A stretch of DNA of 20,000 bases from Prorocentrum cordatum (lineage: Eukaryota > Sar > Dinophyceae > Prorocentrales > Prorocentraceae), in the NCBI GenBank assembly GCA_963575745.1, contig CAUYUJ010021665.1:42501-62500 (forward strand). Direction: 5' to 3'. The notes under the pieces are model-generated. The model saw nothing but the letters and a program-made list of their open reading frames with translations, was not told the origin of the DNA and ran no database searches. This document shows positions 6,811 to 15,961 of the stretch, in pieces. Made by a program: the position numbers and the translations under genes. The stretch's first letter is position 1; each line of letters opens with the position of its first letter.

Positions 6811-7044
6811 GTTGCCCGGATCCCCCCGAACGGCCGCCGGAGCGCCGAGCTGCGACCCGAAAGCCCAAGAGCAACGATCGGGTGGGATAGAGCCTCAGCG
6901 GGGAACGAACGCAGCGTTCCAGGGGCAGTTATCCGGATCGTCCCGAACGGCCGCCGGAGTGCCGAGCTGCGACCCGAAAGCCAAAAAAGGGTAACGATAA
7001 GGGCGGAAGGCTCAGCGGGGAACGAACGCATCGAGACTCGGTGG
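6811..7044 (+). repeat. 117-bp tandem duplication, two copies
   Basis: CGAACGGCCGCCGGAG starts at 6827 and again at 6944; CAGCGGGGAACGAACGCA starts at 6896 and again at 7013. Both give a period of 117 bp. The copies share GAGCTGCGACCCGAAAGCC and differ mainly in the middle (CAAGAGCAACGATCGGG versus AAAAAAGGGTAACGATAAGG). The period is a multiple of three, so frames stay in register, but the open frames show no recognisable protein. Confidence 0.85.
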
Positions 7045-7847
7045 CCACCAGAAATGCGGTGTCCCGACTGAGATCAGCCACGCACAAGAGTGGCCCTGAG
7101 TAAGAGTGCCCTTTGGTGCGCGATTTTTTGGGGGCCACAGGGTGACCAAACACAGGCGCCCAAAACGCTACTATCGCATCAAATTCGCCGATCGGGGTAT
7201 CCCAATGTGCCCGCACCAAAAGGTCACTCTGGCGAAGGGTCACACTTACGTCTAGTCGAAGTCCCCAGAGATCCCGACCCTTTTCCCAAGGCCGGTGTTT
7301 CGCCCCAGGCATCTTGGTTTACGGGCCTGGGGCCCGGCAGTGGCCTCCAGGGGCCGAGTATGTAGCAAAACCTGTTTTGTTTTGTCAGAACGTTGGATCA
7401 AGAAGGAAAGCCTCAACAAAATGCACTCGCCGCTCGGGGGCCGGATTCTTCCAAGCGGAAAATCTGACCCCCGCGCCACCGTTAGAAGAAGCACCTTCGC
7501 ACAACTTAACGAAAAACTATCAGCCTCGAACAATAGCCCACGCCAGCGACCGATACGCCCAAGGCCCAGGCGGACGCGTGATTTGAGGCCCGACCACGGC
7601 CAGGACGCCAACACCGATCAAAACAGCCCCTGGAGGCCACCAGGAAACACAAGGGCAAGGGGGGGGGCCCGCGACAACAAGTTGGCTGTACGCCAACATA
7701 GCTCCGCTATCATGGTCATCCAAACCATTGCGCGCATCTCAAAGTCGCTGAACGCGGAGTCGGACGAACGTGGCAGTGCTCTTCTCAGCGCGGATGGGCT
7801 TGAACAGAACTGGCATCTGGCGGTGGAGGCACGACCGATGGGAAACG
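7045..7847. other. No gene recognised
   Basis: Mixed-composition sequence with open frames of up to 185 codons on + and 127 on -, overlapping each other without a clear winner. It includes a G run at about 7660-7668. No motif, RNA gene or repeat family from elsewhere in the window was identified. Confidence 0.45.
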
Positions 7848-7963
7848 GGTGAGAGTGAAGAGGGAAAAGGGAAGATGGAGCGGGAAAAGAAAGGGGGAAA
7901 GGACAACTGGCGAGGGGGAAGGGGGAAGAGTGGGCAAAAGGGGGCAAGGGGAAAACGGGATTA
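7848..7963 (+). repeat. Polypurine (GA-rich) tract
   Basis: About 115 bp of nearly uninterrupted purines on +, in GGGAAAAGGG and GGGGGAAGGGGG words, with only isolated pyrimidines. Such tracts can form triplex (H-) DNA. The strand bias disappears at about 7965. Confidence 0.75.
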
Positions 7964-8068
7964 AAGTTGAAAAGGCACATATAGGTCCCATGTAGCATGA
8001 CGGCAAAGGTAGAGGAACATGCCACATTGTAAACGTTCCCTTGGAATGCAATTAAGCAGGTGGAAGCT

Positions 8069-8156
8069 CATGAGAGCGGCTGACGGGGAATGAAGAGGGG
8101 GGGGCGAGGGAGAGGGGGGAAGGAGAAAGGGGGGTGAGGAAGATAACGATTGCAGG
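8069..8156 (+). repeat. Polypurine, G-run tract
   Basis: G runs at 8097-8104, 8108-8110, 8114-8119 and 8129-8134 lie in a purine-rich strand. This nearly meets the four-run G-quadruplex pattern, the last loop being 9 nt. Confidence 0.65.
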
Positions 8157-8734
8157 GGGGACCCGCGGCCGCCAGAGGGAGGGAAGCTGGCCGCGGTTGC
8201 CGCGGACAGTTTCCACGCCGAGCCCGCCGAGCCAGGCCGACCCCGCCGAGCTTCGGGGGGATGGAACTGGCGGGGGTCACGGCTCCCATCTACCCCTCCC
8301 TTGCGAACCTGAAAGCCTGCGTGTTGACTCTCGGCCGAACTACGGGGAATCACTTCGCGTGCGAGGAAAGCACATGGCGCCCATGCTAGCCTGGGCGCAG
8401 CCTCACGCTGCCGACCATGAACTGCCACGAACCAGCAGTCATGGGCGCTGCGATGCTCGGCGGGGCACGCCCCCATCTTGATTCTAGCGTGTAGGTCTCA
8501 GGCTGGATGGGCGCCTAGGCGAGTCGCCTAGGCTGGGCGGGCATCTCACTTCGCCAGCCCCTGTTCGAAGCTCGTGCGCTCGCAGCCCCCGCAAAGCAGA
8601 GACTGAGGGGGGAGGGGCTTCTCGCGCACTGGGTGTCTCTAGTTAGGTCTGGAGGCAGGCGGCGCCTGTAGAGAAGAAGGAACCAGCTGCGACGGACCAA
8701 ACAAACAAAAAACTAGAGCGCGCCCTGGGCGCAT
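8157..8734. other. No gene recognised; short palindrome at 8514-8532
   Basis: GC-rich spacer downstream (in minus orientation) of the broken coding region. It contains the odd palindrome CCTAGGCGAGTCGCCTAGG at 8514-8532, whose two 9-bp arms are perfect around one central G. On the minus strand, directly after the stop at 8735, a GCGCCCAGGGCGC hairpin and a T-rich stretch follow, which could be 3' untranslated sequence. Confidence 0.45.
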
Positions 8735-10262
8735 TCATTCCGTCGACGAGCCGGCGGCCGCACTGTCCTTATCGCCCTCGTCAGTGAAGTTGTTCAGAAG
8801 GTCCTTGATCGGGCAGCGCGCGTCGTCGAGGCCCTTGCTCTGGAACAACATCTTCTACGCGTAGGCGAGGACGCACTCGGGCGCATTGTCGCAGCTGCCG
8901 GCCTCGAGCCACGTCTCGGACTTGCAGCGCGGCGGAATGTGGGCGCGCCGCGCGCTCGAGCCTGCGAGCCCCCTCCACGAGTGCGCCCCAAGTGGGGGGG
9001 GGACTCCTTCGCCGCGGATTGGATGATTTCGTTCGGGGGCGGCGCGACAGGCCCCTTCCAGTTATTCAAATCCTTCTTGGCGCGATTCCTGCCAAGTGCC
9101 CCGGAAACGCGCGCCGTCTTCTTTCCTTGCGGACATGGTTGAACTTCGCGGTGTAGTCCTTCCTGATCAGCTTCTGGGCCCCCTTCTTGTTCGTCTTCTC
9201 ATTCGTCTGGTCCTGCTCCTCCTTAGAAATGCCGGCGAGCACTCCCTGGATGTCCACAAGGCCTTCCCCGTCAACGACATTCGCGAAGCAGCGCTTGCGG
9301 AATATGTCGCAGAGCTCCTGCTCAGTCGGCTTCAAGATGAACGTGGCCAACTCCTTCAAGGTGTCGATGGTGTCGAGGCCGCCGACGGAGTCGACGCAGG
9401 TCCTTCTGGGCGGTCTCCACAACGAACACACCAATATCCGAAAAGGCGCTCTTGGCAGCCACTCGCCAGAGAGCGCAAGCGGATTTATTGGGCTCGAGCT
9501 CCGCGCAGCACCCTCGACTCCCGCGGGCAAGCTGCGCCCCCCATCCATGGCGACCTGCATCGGCGGCGAAGTCCAGGCCGTGGGCAGCGCATCCCATTCC
9601 GACGGATCGAAGACGCGCGCCATCTTGAGCGGGGGCTCGTTCTCGACGTCGATCGCGTAGAAGCAGTTCCCCAACCTGCACTTGTGAGACTTGAGCTTGG
9701 CCGCCAACGCGTTGACGCCGCGCGTTGCCCCCCGCGGCGACGCAATCAATGCTTCGGGTCGGGGGGGCCCTCGGGCCCGATGGCGATCTGGACCTCCTTC
9801 GCCAAGGTGCAATGCCAGTGCTTCTCTGCAGCTGAGAGGCTGACCCCCGCGGCCCTGCAGTGGTCCAGCATGTCCATCTCGAAAGATGGCCTGGAGTCGT
9901 TGGCAACGCTCTGTCTGGGCCACTTCGGGACCTGGCTGAGGCCGGCGAGGTTCCGGGGGCCGGTTGCCCTCGCGTCTTCGGGGGAGGTCTGGTGCACCTC
10001 TTTGGCAAACATTGGGGGCCCTGGGGTTCCTGGCGGGCGGCTCGAACTTCTGGTTGATGCCCTCAACTTTCGCAGCGATGTCCATCGCGATCAAGTTCGC
10101 GAGATCCCTGTCGATGCTTCTGTCCTGACCTAGAGCGCGCTGGATGTCCTCGGTGGACCTGCAGAAGCAGTCCTCGGCGATCTGGGAAAGCGGCGGCCTT
10201 GCCCGATTCTCGCTCAGGAAGTCCATGCACCTCTGGGCCCCCTGACACCCAGTTTCGCGAAG
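8735..10262 (-). pseudogene. Broken coding region, 3' part, unrecognised family
   Basis: Protein-like stretches follow one another on the minus strand in changing frames: about 10026-10226 (starts MDFLSENRARPPLSQIAEDC), 9749-10012 (SFEMDMLDHCRAAGVSLSAA), 9459-9716 (KCRLGNCFYAIDVENEP), 9402-9465, 9133-9402 (LKELATFILKPTEQELCDIF), 9001-9134 and 8735-8999. The last stretch reads SETWLEAGSCDNAPECVLA, meets an in-frame TAG at 8855-8857, then continues KMLFQSKGLDDARCPIKD to a stop at 8735-8737. In one 28-codon sample before the TAG, 26 codons end in G or C, which argues for real protein ancestry. A run of nine G at about 8995-9003 sits exactly at one frame change, so sequencing or assembly indels are a live alternative to true decay. 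I do not recognise the family. Short open frames on + here are shadows. Confidence 0.6.
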
Positions 10263-10735
10263 GACGCCGCTGCCTAACTGGAACGAGGTTGACTGGCGAG
10301 TCCTCCTTCTAGCGAGCCTCGGGGCAGACGAGATACTGGGATTGGGCAGTGGAGCAGGCAGTATTGTTCCATCGTCAAATCACCACCTCTCTTCCTCTAT
10401 CGAGCTCCTCCGTGGCCCCCCATGTCCTTCCGCCCTCGTTGAACTTGCCCCCCTTCCCACTCCTCCCCGCGCATCCTGCGCCGCCGCCCCAACTCCCCCC
10501 CCGACCCAATCATGCATCTACATCCCCCTCGCCGACCCCCGGCAGGCAATGCCCTGAACGGCGCAGCCGCCGCCCCCTTAGACCGGCACCAGCCCTATCA
10601 ATGTGCAGCGGGTTATTTGCCGCAGTGCCCAATTCAAGGTGGCGCCAGGCGGGGCGGTCGCGCCGTCTTCTCAAGCGGAAGAGGAAACGCCTGCTGGCAC
10701 TGACGAGAATCTGCCGGCGGGGAGGAGATCCGCTG
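10263..10735. other. Gap between two broken coding blocks
   Basis: On the minus strand this begins with weak coding-like sequence (about 10560-10735, with in-frame stops) and then a purine-rich stretch (CCCC/CTCC-rich on +, 10380-10510) without coding character. It could be an intron or a spacer separating two genes; no clear splice junction pair was identified. Confidence 0.35.
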
Positions 10736-12400
10736 CTACGATGTTGCTCTCGCTGAGAGAAACCGCAACAAAGCCTTGAAACCAACGGCGTCGCTGCCCA
10801 GCGCCTCCCAGTTCTCGCAGTCTCGCTTGAAGAGGGTGAACATCCTGTCCTAGGACCCGAGGTCGCCGAGGGCTGCCGCCGAGAGCTTCGGCCAGCCCCT
10901 CCAATACTTGAAGAGCCTCTTGCAGCAGCAGGCACTCAAGACGAGGGAGCATGCGCCGATTACCTCAGTCACGTCGCCCTCGATCTTCAGAAGCGGATGG
11001 TCCATGGAGCACGCCTCGTTCACGTCCATCTGGCTGCGGTCCACAGCGAGGCCGACGTGGGCCATCATGCCTTTGCCCGCGACTGGCACGCAGAAGGGCT
11101 CCTTGATTGTTGAGGAGCTTGCCGTAGACGACCTGGCCCGCCTCCCAGTCCGCGACGTTCGTGAGACCCCTGATGCGCCTATTGTTGCAGCTGTGCCATG
11201 ACGCCCACGGGCGACGGATCGCGAACGTCGCCCTGTCGATGTACTTGTTCTGCTTGATGTTGTGTCAAACGATCGTGACCTCGACTTGGCCCCTCGCGGC
11301 CATCCCTGCCCGCTTCAGCTCGGCGGCCACTCCCTTCGCGCCCGCGGCCTGGTCGTTGCCCCCGTGCTGGTAGGCGTCGCCATGCAGCCCCCTCGTCTTG
11401 AGGCCGAGCTTCGTCGCGCTCGACTGCCCGCGAACCATGGCGGCGCGCGAGAAGCAGACGGACCGCGTCGCGGACTGGTCGCGGTCAACGCGAGAGGCGC
11501 AACGGTCGCCTGGCCACCTCGCCGGGTTGTCTTTCGCGCCAGCCACCTCGAGGAGGCCGACGCCGGCCTTGTGATCCCACGTAGCCTGCTCGATGCCGTT
11601 CCCGACGGCGCGCGGCGGTTCGCTTCTCTCCTCGAGGATCAGGCAACGCGCCGCAGAAGGTGTTGCACTTGAGAGGCTTGACGAACGCGTTCACATCCTG
11701 CGCGATGTCCTTCAACTCTTTGAACCTTGCGTCCTCGTCGACGGGGCCGCAGGTGGCGCCCCTCGCAAGCCTCGGGGGCATCCGACGCGCCCACAGGCCA
11801 CACTTCTTGCCCGCCAGATTGAAATCGTCACCGATGCCGCGTGCCAAACCATCGCCGTCGCCAAAGTTGAAGCGGCCCCCCAACTCCGCATGGACCACTT
11901 TAAGCTCTTCGCGTCGGGAACCCGGCGGGAACGCAAGCGGTCGCACTTCCAATCGCGGAAGTCCCTCAGCGTGATCGCGATTGCCCCGGGGGCCTTTCAC
12001 AAGCAGCACTTTTTGGAGAGCCTTCCTAAGCATAAAAGGACTCAACCTTGTACCTGCCCTTGGTCTTTTCCCATGGTTTCCATTCAGGCGCGTCGCCCCT
12101 ATTGCCTTAGAGCGCGTTGGCCTGCGTGATGTGGGTGTCGTCGTACTTCTGCGCCGACAGCGCTGTCCTCTTGCTGTCAGACAGCTGCCTGCCACTGATC
12201 TGGCTCTGCTGAGGGCCCATGCCGACCGTGCCCCGATCGATCGCGACCGCCCTGCCATCGAGACTTGCAGACGCTCGACCGAACCGAGAGGCGCCCAAGG
12301 AACCAAACGACACGACCTCGTCGACAAGGTGCCCGACGAACTAGGGTCCAACACTTGAGTTTTCCAGGAAATTCCCAATATCAATTTCCAAGTTTTGAAC
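10736..12400 (-). pseudogene. Broken coding region, middle part, unrecognised family
   Basis: Minus-strand protein-like stretches, in order: about 12107-12330 (GRASASLDGRAVAIDRGTVG), reaching an in-frame TAA at 12107-12109 and continuing as GDAPEWKPWEKTKGRYKVES to about 12031; 11650-12034 (LGGRFNFGDGDGLARGIGDD then DARFKELKDIAQDVNAFVKP); 11103-11546, interrupted by an in-frame TGA at 11265-11267; 10850-11108 (MMAHVGLAVDRSQMDVNEAC) to an in-frame TAG at 10850-10852; then DRMFTLFKRDCENWEALGSD to about 10736. The text on both sides of each stop keeps the same frame and codon character. All three stop codons occur, so a single codon reassignment does not explain it. No domain family is recognised. 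Confidence 0.55.
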
Positions 12401-13388
12401 ACGTAAGGGATCGGAGCGGTCGGTGGCCCCAGGATGTCCGGAGGCCCCCCTCCATGGACCTACCAGGATCAGGACCGTCGATCTAACGGGGGATTCATTT
12501 GTGCGCGTTAACACCTGCGGTGGGTATATGGCCACGGCGTCGCCTGGCCTGAACACCGCGCTGTATAACTTCTTGTGGGTGTCAGGCGTCGAGGCGCCCA
12601 TGGCGAAGCCGAGTCTCGCGCGGTCGATCACGGCGCGCTTGCTGACCCTCAGGCATCGCGAGATCACCAGCGCAGCGCCATGGTTGCCCGAACCTTCCAC
12701 GTCTAGACAGGTGCCGGCCTGGGCGTCAAAGATCTTCAGAGAAATCAAACTTGAGGTCAGGAGCCAGCTCGATGACCTTGCCTTTGGCCATGGGGATCAT
12801 GGCGTCGGCGAGGTTACCGATGCCCCAGACGAGCTGCTGCGCAAGCTTGGAGTCCCTGCCAGTCCTGAGGATCCGGCCGATGGCTTGAAGTCCTCGCCCT
12901 CCACGCCCATATCCCACATGCCTCCGGCGTTCCAGTCCCCAGGGAGGCCGCGCTGAATAAAACATGATTCGGCAACTTCGTTGAAATACTTGCGATCGTA
13001 CCTCCCACTCTTCATGAACACAGCAATGGGCCTCACGCCAGAGATGTCTGGTCCGCACATCCAAGTGAAGCGTCGACGTTCGCCCTGATGGTGCCGTTCT
13101 GGATGACGGAGGCACAACTGTCCAACAAGACGTCGGCTGACACGCGATCCACTTCACGCTTGAAACGCGAGCCTTGCTTCTCGGACCCCCCGCCAAATTG
13201 GCGGGCACATCGCGCCGCCAGCGCTGACCGACGGGAACTTCAGGGCGCGCGTCGCGAGCCCCTCCCTCGACACCGCGTCCTCTTGTTCGAATGCGGCAGT
13301 TGACGCGGAGCTGCAGCGAGCCGAATACACGCCAAAGCGAGACCCACACCGACGCATCATACTGCGGATTTTCCCACGCCGCGACCAT
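12401..13388 (-). pseudogene. Broken coding region, 5' part; weak ricin-lectin-like motif
   Basis: The most upstream coding-like stretch starts at ATG 13386-13388 (MVAAWENPQYDASVWVSLWR). It is followed by pieces in other frames at about 13160-13300 (QEDAVSREGLATRALKFPSV), 13050-13190 (FKREVDRVSADVLLDSCASV), 12860-13060 (GRYDRKYFNEVAESCFIQRG), 12726-12880 (LAQQLVWGIGNLADAMIPMA) and 12653-12748. The last contains AGTCLDVEGSGNHGAALVIS-RC, which resembles the CLDV-x-G...G-x-x-(V/L)-x-x-x-x-C segment of ricin-type beta-trefoil repeats, but the usual Q-x-W is not visible, so this is weak. The frame then remains open to about 12341. It may be the N-terminal part of the same gene as the next two blocks, or a separate gene. 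Confidence 0.5.
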
Positions 13389-13467
13389 CTTGCACCTGGT
13401 GCTCTGCGACCCGTGTCCTTCCAGGGGTTACCCCTGGCATTCGCTGGCGGACCGAAGTTGCCCGCGC

Positions 13468-13700
13468 GCCATGGCAAGCCGAGGGAGGAGAAGGGAGGAT
13501 GATGGAGCAGGGAGGAGGGAGGAGAGAGGAGGAGGGAGGAAAGGAGCAGGGAGGAGGAGAGTGGAGCAGGGAGGAGACAGACAAGGGGAGCAGGGAGGAG
13601 GGTGCAGCAGGGAAGGAGAAGGGTGGAGCAGGGAGGAGGAGGGAGGAGAGAGGACGAGGGAGGGATGAGCAGAAAGGAGGAGTAGGGAGGATGGGGCCCT
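13468..13700 (+). repeat. Polypurine (GGAGGA/GAGCAGGGAGGAG)n tract
   Basis: About 220 bp of imperfect GGAGGA and GAGCAGGGAGGAG units on +. On the minus strand it is a polypyrimidine tract that ends about 90 bp before the first coding-like ATG of the broken minus-strand region. Poly-Ser/Pro/Leu frames on - and Glu/Gly/Arg frames on + are artefacts. Confidence 0.85.
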
Positions 13701-13757
13701 CCTCTCAAAGGTTGGGGCCCCTCGACGTCGGTGCCGGGAGCCGAGCGTCGCGGGGAG

Positions 13758-13758
<1 letters not shown>

Positions 13759-13821
<63 letters not shown>

Positions 13822-13852
13822 CGCACACGCACACACGCACACACGCACACGC
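13759..13852 (+). repeat. (CA)n microsatellite with ACGC interruptions
   Basis: Pure CA runs from 13762 to 13814 and is followed by CGCACA-interrupted repeat to 13852. This is the second CA array in the window; unlike the one at 4795 it has decayed on one side only. Confidence 0.95.
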
Positions 13853-13954
13853 GGGGCAGGGCGGGCCTCGCCGTCGCCGGGACCCTCGCCCTCGCGGCCG
13901 GCGTCGAGAGACGCGAGCACATCGCCGCCCTCGGCGAGGGTGGGGGAGGCGACC

Positions 13955-13988
13955 GGGAAGGGAGGGGGAGGGGCGAAGGGGGGGGGGG
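13955..13988 (+). other. Canonical G-quadruplex motif
   Basis: G runs at 13955-13957, 13960-13962, 13964-13968, 13970-13973 and 13978-13988 are separated by loops of 2, 1, 1 and 4 nt. Confidence 0.7.
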
Positions 13989-14043
13989 ACGGCTAGCGAC
14001 CACAACCACATCGAGGACACACCCTGGGGGACGTCCTAAGCAG

Positions 14044-14120
14044 TGGTTGGGGTCGATGTGGCGTCCCAGGACGGACGGGCCAGCTTCGTTCTGGTTGTGG
14101 TCGATGTGGCGTCCCAGGAC
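14044..14120 (+). repeat. 29-bp direct repeat at 48-bp spacing
   Basis: The repeat at 14044-14072 recurs at 14092-14120 with one difference in 29 bases; the shared core is GGTCGATGTGGCGTCCCAGG. A shorter inverted relative (CCACAACCACATCGAGGACA) lies at about 13999-14018. In a minus-strand frame the repeats read VLGRHID twice, 16 codons apart. Confidence 0.85.
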
Positions 14121-15212
14121 AGCCGAATCCAATCACAAACAAAATGTTCCTGTCGAGGTCGGTGGGATCTTCCCCGAGGGACCCTCCCGAAAAATCCCCT
14201 TAGTTGTGGTTGTGGCTCTTCGTCGTGTCCCGAGTGGTGGCGGCGGACTCGGCGTTTGTCGACGCGACGGCTGTGGCGGATCGCTAGGGGGCGTTGCCCT
14301 AAGCAGACATGAAAAAACCGTCGGCCAGCTCGACGAGATTACAGTGGGTTCGTGCGGCGTCGGCGCGCGCAAAGGTTTGTAACACCGCGTCGATCGTCCG
14401 ACCTTGAAATGATCGTGGCCCCGATCGTTCAGGGTTGAAACCAATCGGGTCCAGTGGCGTTACCGTGTCCATCGGTACTTCCGCGTCGCAGAAATTCAAC
14501 CTTGAACGCCTTCGCCAGCGTCGCCAGCGCGCCAACGCCGCATGAACCTACCGTAGGCCTGCTGCCAGCTCAGATTCGGATTGAGGCCGCTCGCGGCCCC
14601 CGGAGCCATTCGCAAGCGGCGCCTGCGGGGAGCTTCGGCCAGACTCGCTCGGATCCTACGTCGCTGGGTGTCGGTCAGGAGGGGAAGCGGGCGAGGCGAC
14701 GATGGAGGCGGGGGCGAAGAAAGGAAAGACGGACGGGGGGGGAGGGGCGGGTGCGGCACGGGGAGGTGGCCACGAACGGAAAACATATCCATGTCCACGC
14801 CCTCGCGGTCTAGATTTCCGGGAAGGATCCTGTTGACACGCGGTCGCATAGATACGTTCCGCGCGGGGCATCTGCGAAAAAACGCCCCGCATCCACGACG
14901 GGGTCGCGGCCCAAGGGCCCAGCCCGCGAGACCGTAGATACGGACATGTGTTCAGCCCGCGAGGTGGGGTGTGGTGGGTGGGGGGGCAGGGGGTGAGGGA
15001 AGGCGCGGAGCAGTGTGGAGGCGGGGGGAAAGGTGGAGGCGGAGATGGGCGAGCAAGGCTTCGACGCAGCGTACACGTATCCCTCTGAACTATCGCACGT
15101 TACATGTCATCCACCCGCGGGGGCCATGCTGATCTTGTCTACATCGCCCTGGCGTCAGAAACGTATGCTTTCCAAAGGGGGTCCAGGAGACAGAGAAACA
15201 CAGGAAAAGAAG
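14121..15212. other. No gene recognised; G-rich motifs and an imperfect inverted repeat
   Basis: An imperfect inverted repeat pairs 14341-14370 with 14525-14554 (24 of 30 positions; shared word ACGCCGCA-GAACC). G-quadruplex motifs occur at 14735-14751 and 14966-14999. Overlapping open frames of about 80-120 codons exist on both strands without a recognisable product. A purine-rich stretch lies at 14680-14770. Confidence 0.5.
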
Positions 15213-15287
15213 AGAGGAGGAGGAGGAGGAGGAGGAGGAGGAGGAGGAGGAGGAGGAGGAGGAGAGGAGGAGCAGGAGGAGGAGAAT
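15213..15287 (+). repeat. (GAG)n trinucleotide microsatellite
   Basis: Pure GAG/GGA units run to about 15264 and interrupted units to 15287. Glycine, arginine or glutamate tracts in + frames across it are artefacts. Confidence 0.95.
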
Positions 15288-15598
15288 ACCACGCCAACCC
15301 CATCCCAACTCCCACAAGCCAGCCCAACAAGATCACTACGCCGATCACACTCACCCGACCACCTACACATCACCAGCCCAGCTACCACCACCTCTACCCA
15401 CCTACGCGACCAACAAGCAACCACAACAATTCAAGACCAACCACAATGCCAACGACATGCCGGCGCCAGCTACACCAAAACCATTACACACAACAGCGAT
15501 CTCCAAGTGGTCCCCCTTGAGATCAATCGTACCAGCACACCCACCACGACCAGCCCTACAAATACCAATCCTTTGTCCACCTAACGTGGAGGTCATGA
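15288..15598. other. A/C-rich strand, no confirmed gene
   Basis: Composition changes sharply after the GAG array to an A/C-rich, G-poor + strand with many ACCACC, CACAAC and CAACAC words. Frames are open and Thr/Pro/His-rich, which follows from composition. Some stretches (around 15470-15545) look slightly more protein-like, but no single frame is sustained. Confidence 0.4.
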
Positions 15599-15961
15599 CA
15601 CAGCGTTGGACACAGGAGGAATCTCAACACCACGGCGCCACAGACATACGCCGCGCCACACACCTACTTTCGAACCATCGTAGCAAAAATCATATCAACA
15701 CAAAACGCAGCTGCGCAACGAGGCGACCAACACATACTAACCTGCAAACGCCACATCACCTTCGTGATCAACACAGGAGACCCAACTTTCTACAGCTGCA
15801 TCGACAGGCTCCGCTCACACCAGACGCGTTACGAACACTTCCTCAAATGCCTCCACGACACCCCCCGACTGTTCAGAGAGCCGCCGCCCAAGCAACTAGT
15901 ACGATTGTACAAGGCGTCACCCAAGCCCAAGTCGACGGGCTTCGACGATACTGGTCACTGA
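15599..15961 (+). CDS. Possible coding fragment, unrecognised
   Basis: A 120-codon frame opens after a TGA at 15596 and closes with TGA at 15959-15961. Its sequence is less biased than the flanks, for example THITFVINTGDPTFYS-type text around 15750 (KRHITFVINTGDPTFYSCID) and TRYEHFLKCLHDTPRLFREP further on. No ATG precedes the protein-like part, so it would be an internal exon or the remnant of a longer gene. Another + frame (to about 16077) is also open over the end, leaving room for a frameshift near 15950. No known domain is recognised; a retroelement remnant is possible but unsupported. Confidence 0.3.
   Translation, partial: HSVGHRRNLNTTAPQTYAAPHTYFRTIVAKIISTQNAAAQRGDQHILTCKRHITFVINTGDPTFYSCIDRLRSHQTRYEHFLKCLHDTPRLFREPPPKQLVRLYKASPKPKSTGFDDTGH

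Noticed and set aside
8563-8573. GTTCGAAGC resembling a tRNA B box
   Set aside because: The five bases on each side are not complementary and no cloverleaf can be drawn.
9096-10133. A 345-codon + strand open frame
   Set aside because: It is antisense to the minus-strand coding-like region; GC-rich third positions keep the opposite strand open, and the protein-like text is on the minus strand.
8855-12109. Stop-codon reassignment as an explanation for in-frame stops with continuing coding text
   Set aside because: TAG, TAA and TGA all occur and frameshifts are frequent, so decay or sequence error is simpler.
13154-14132. Minus-strand frames of 234-288 codons rich in Ser, Pro, Leu and Cys-Val
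   Set aside because: They cross the polypurine tract and CA array; only the stretch below about 13388 looks protein-like.
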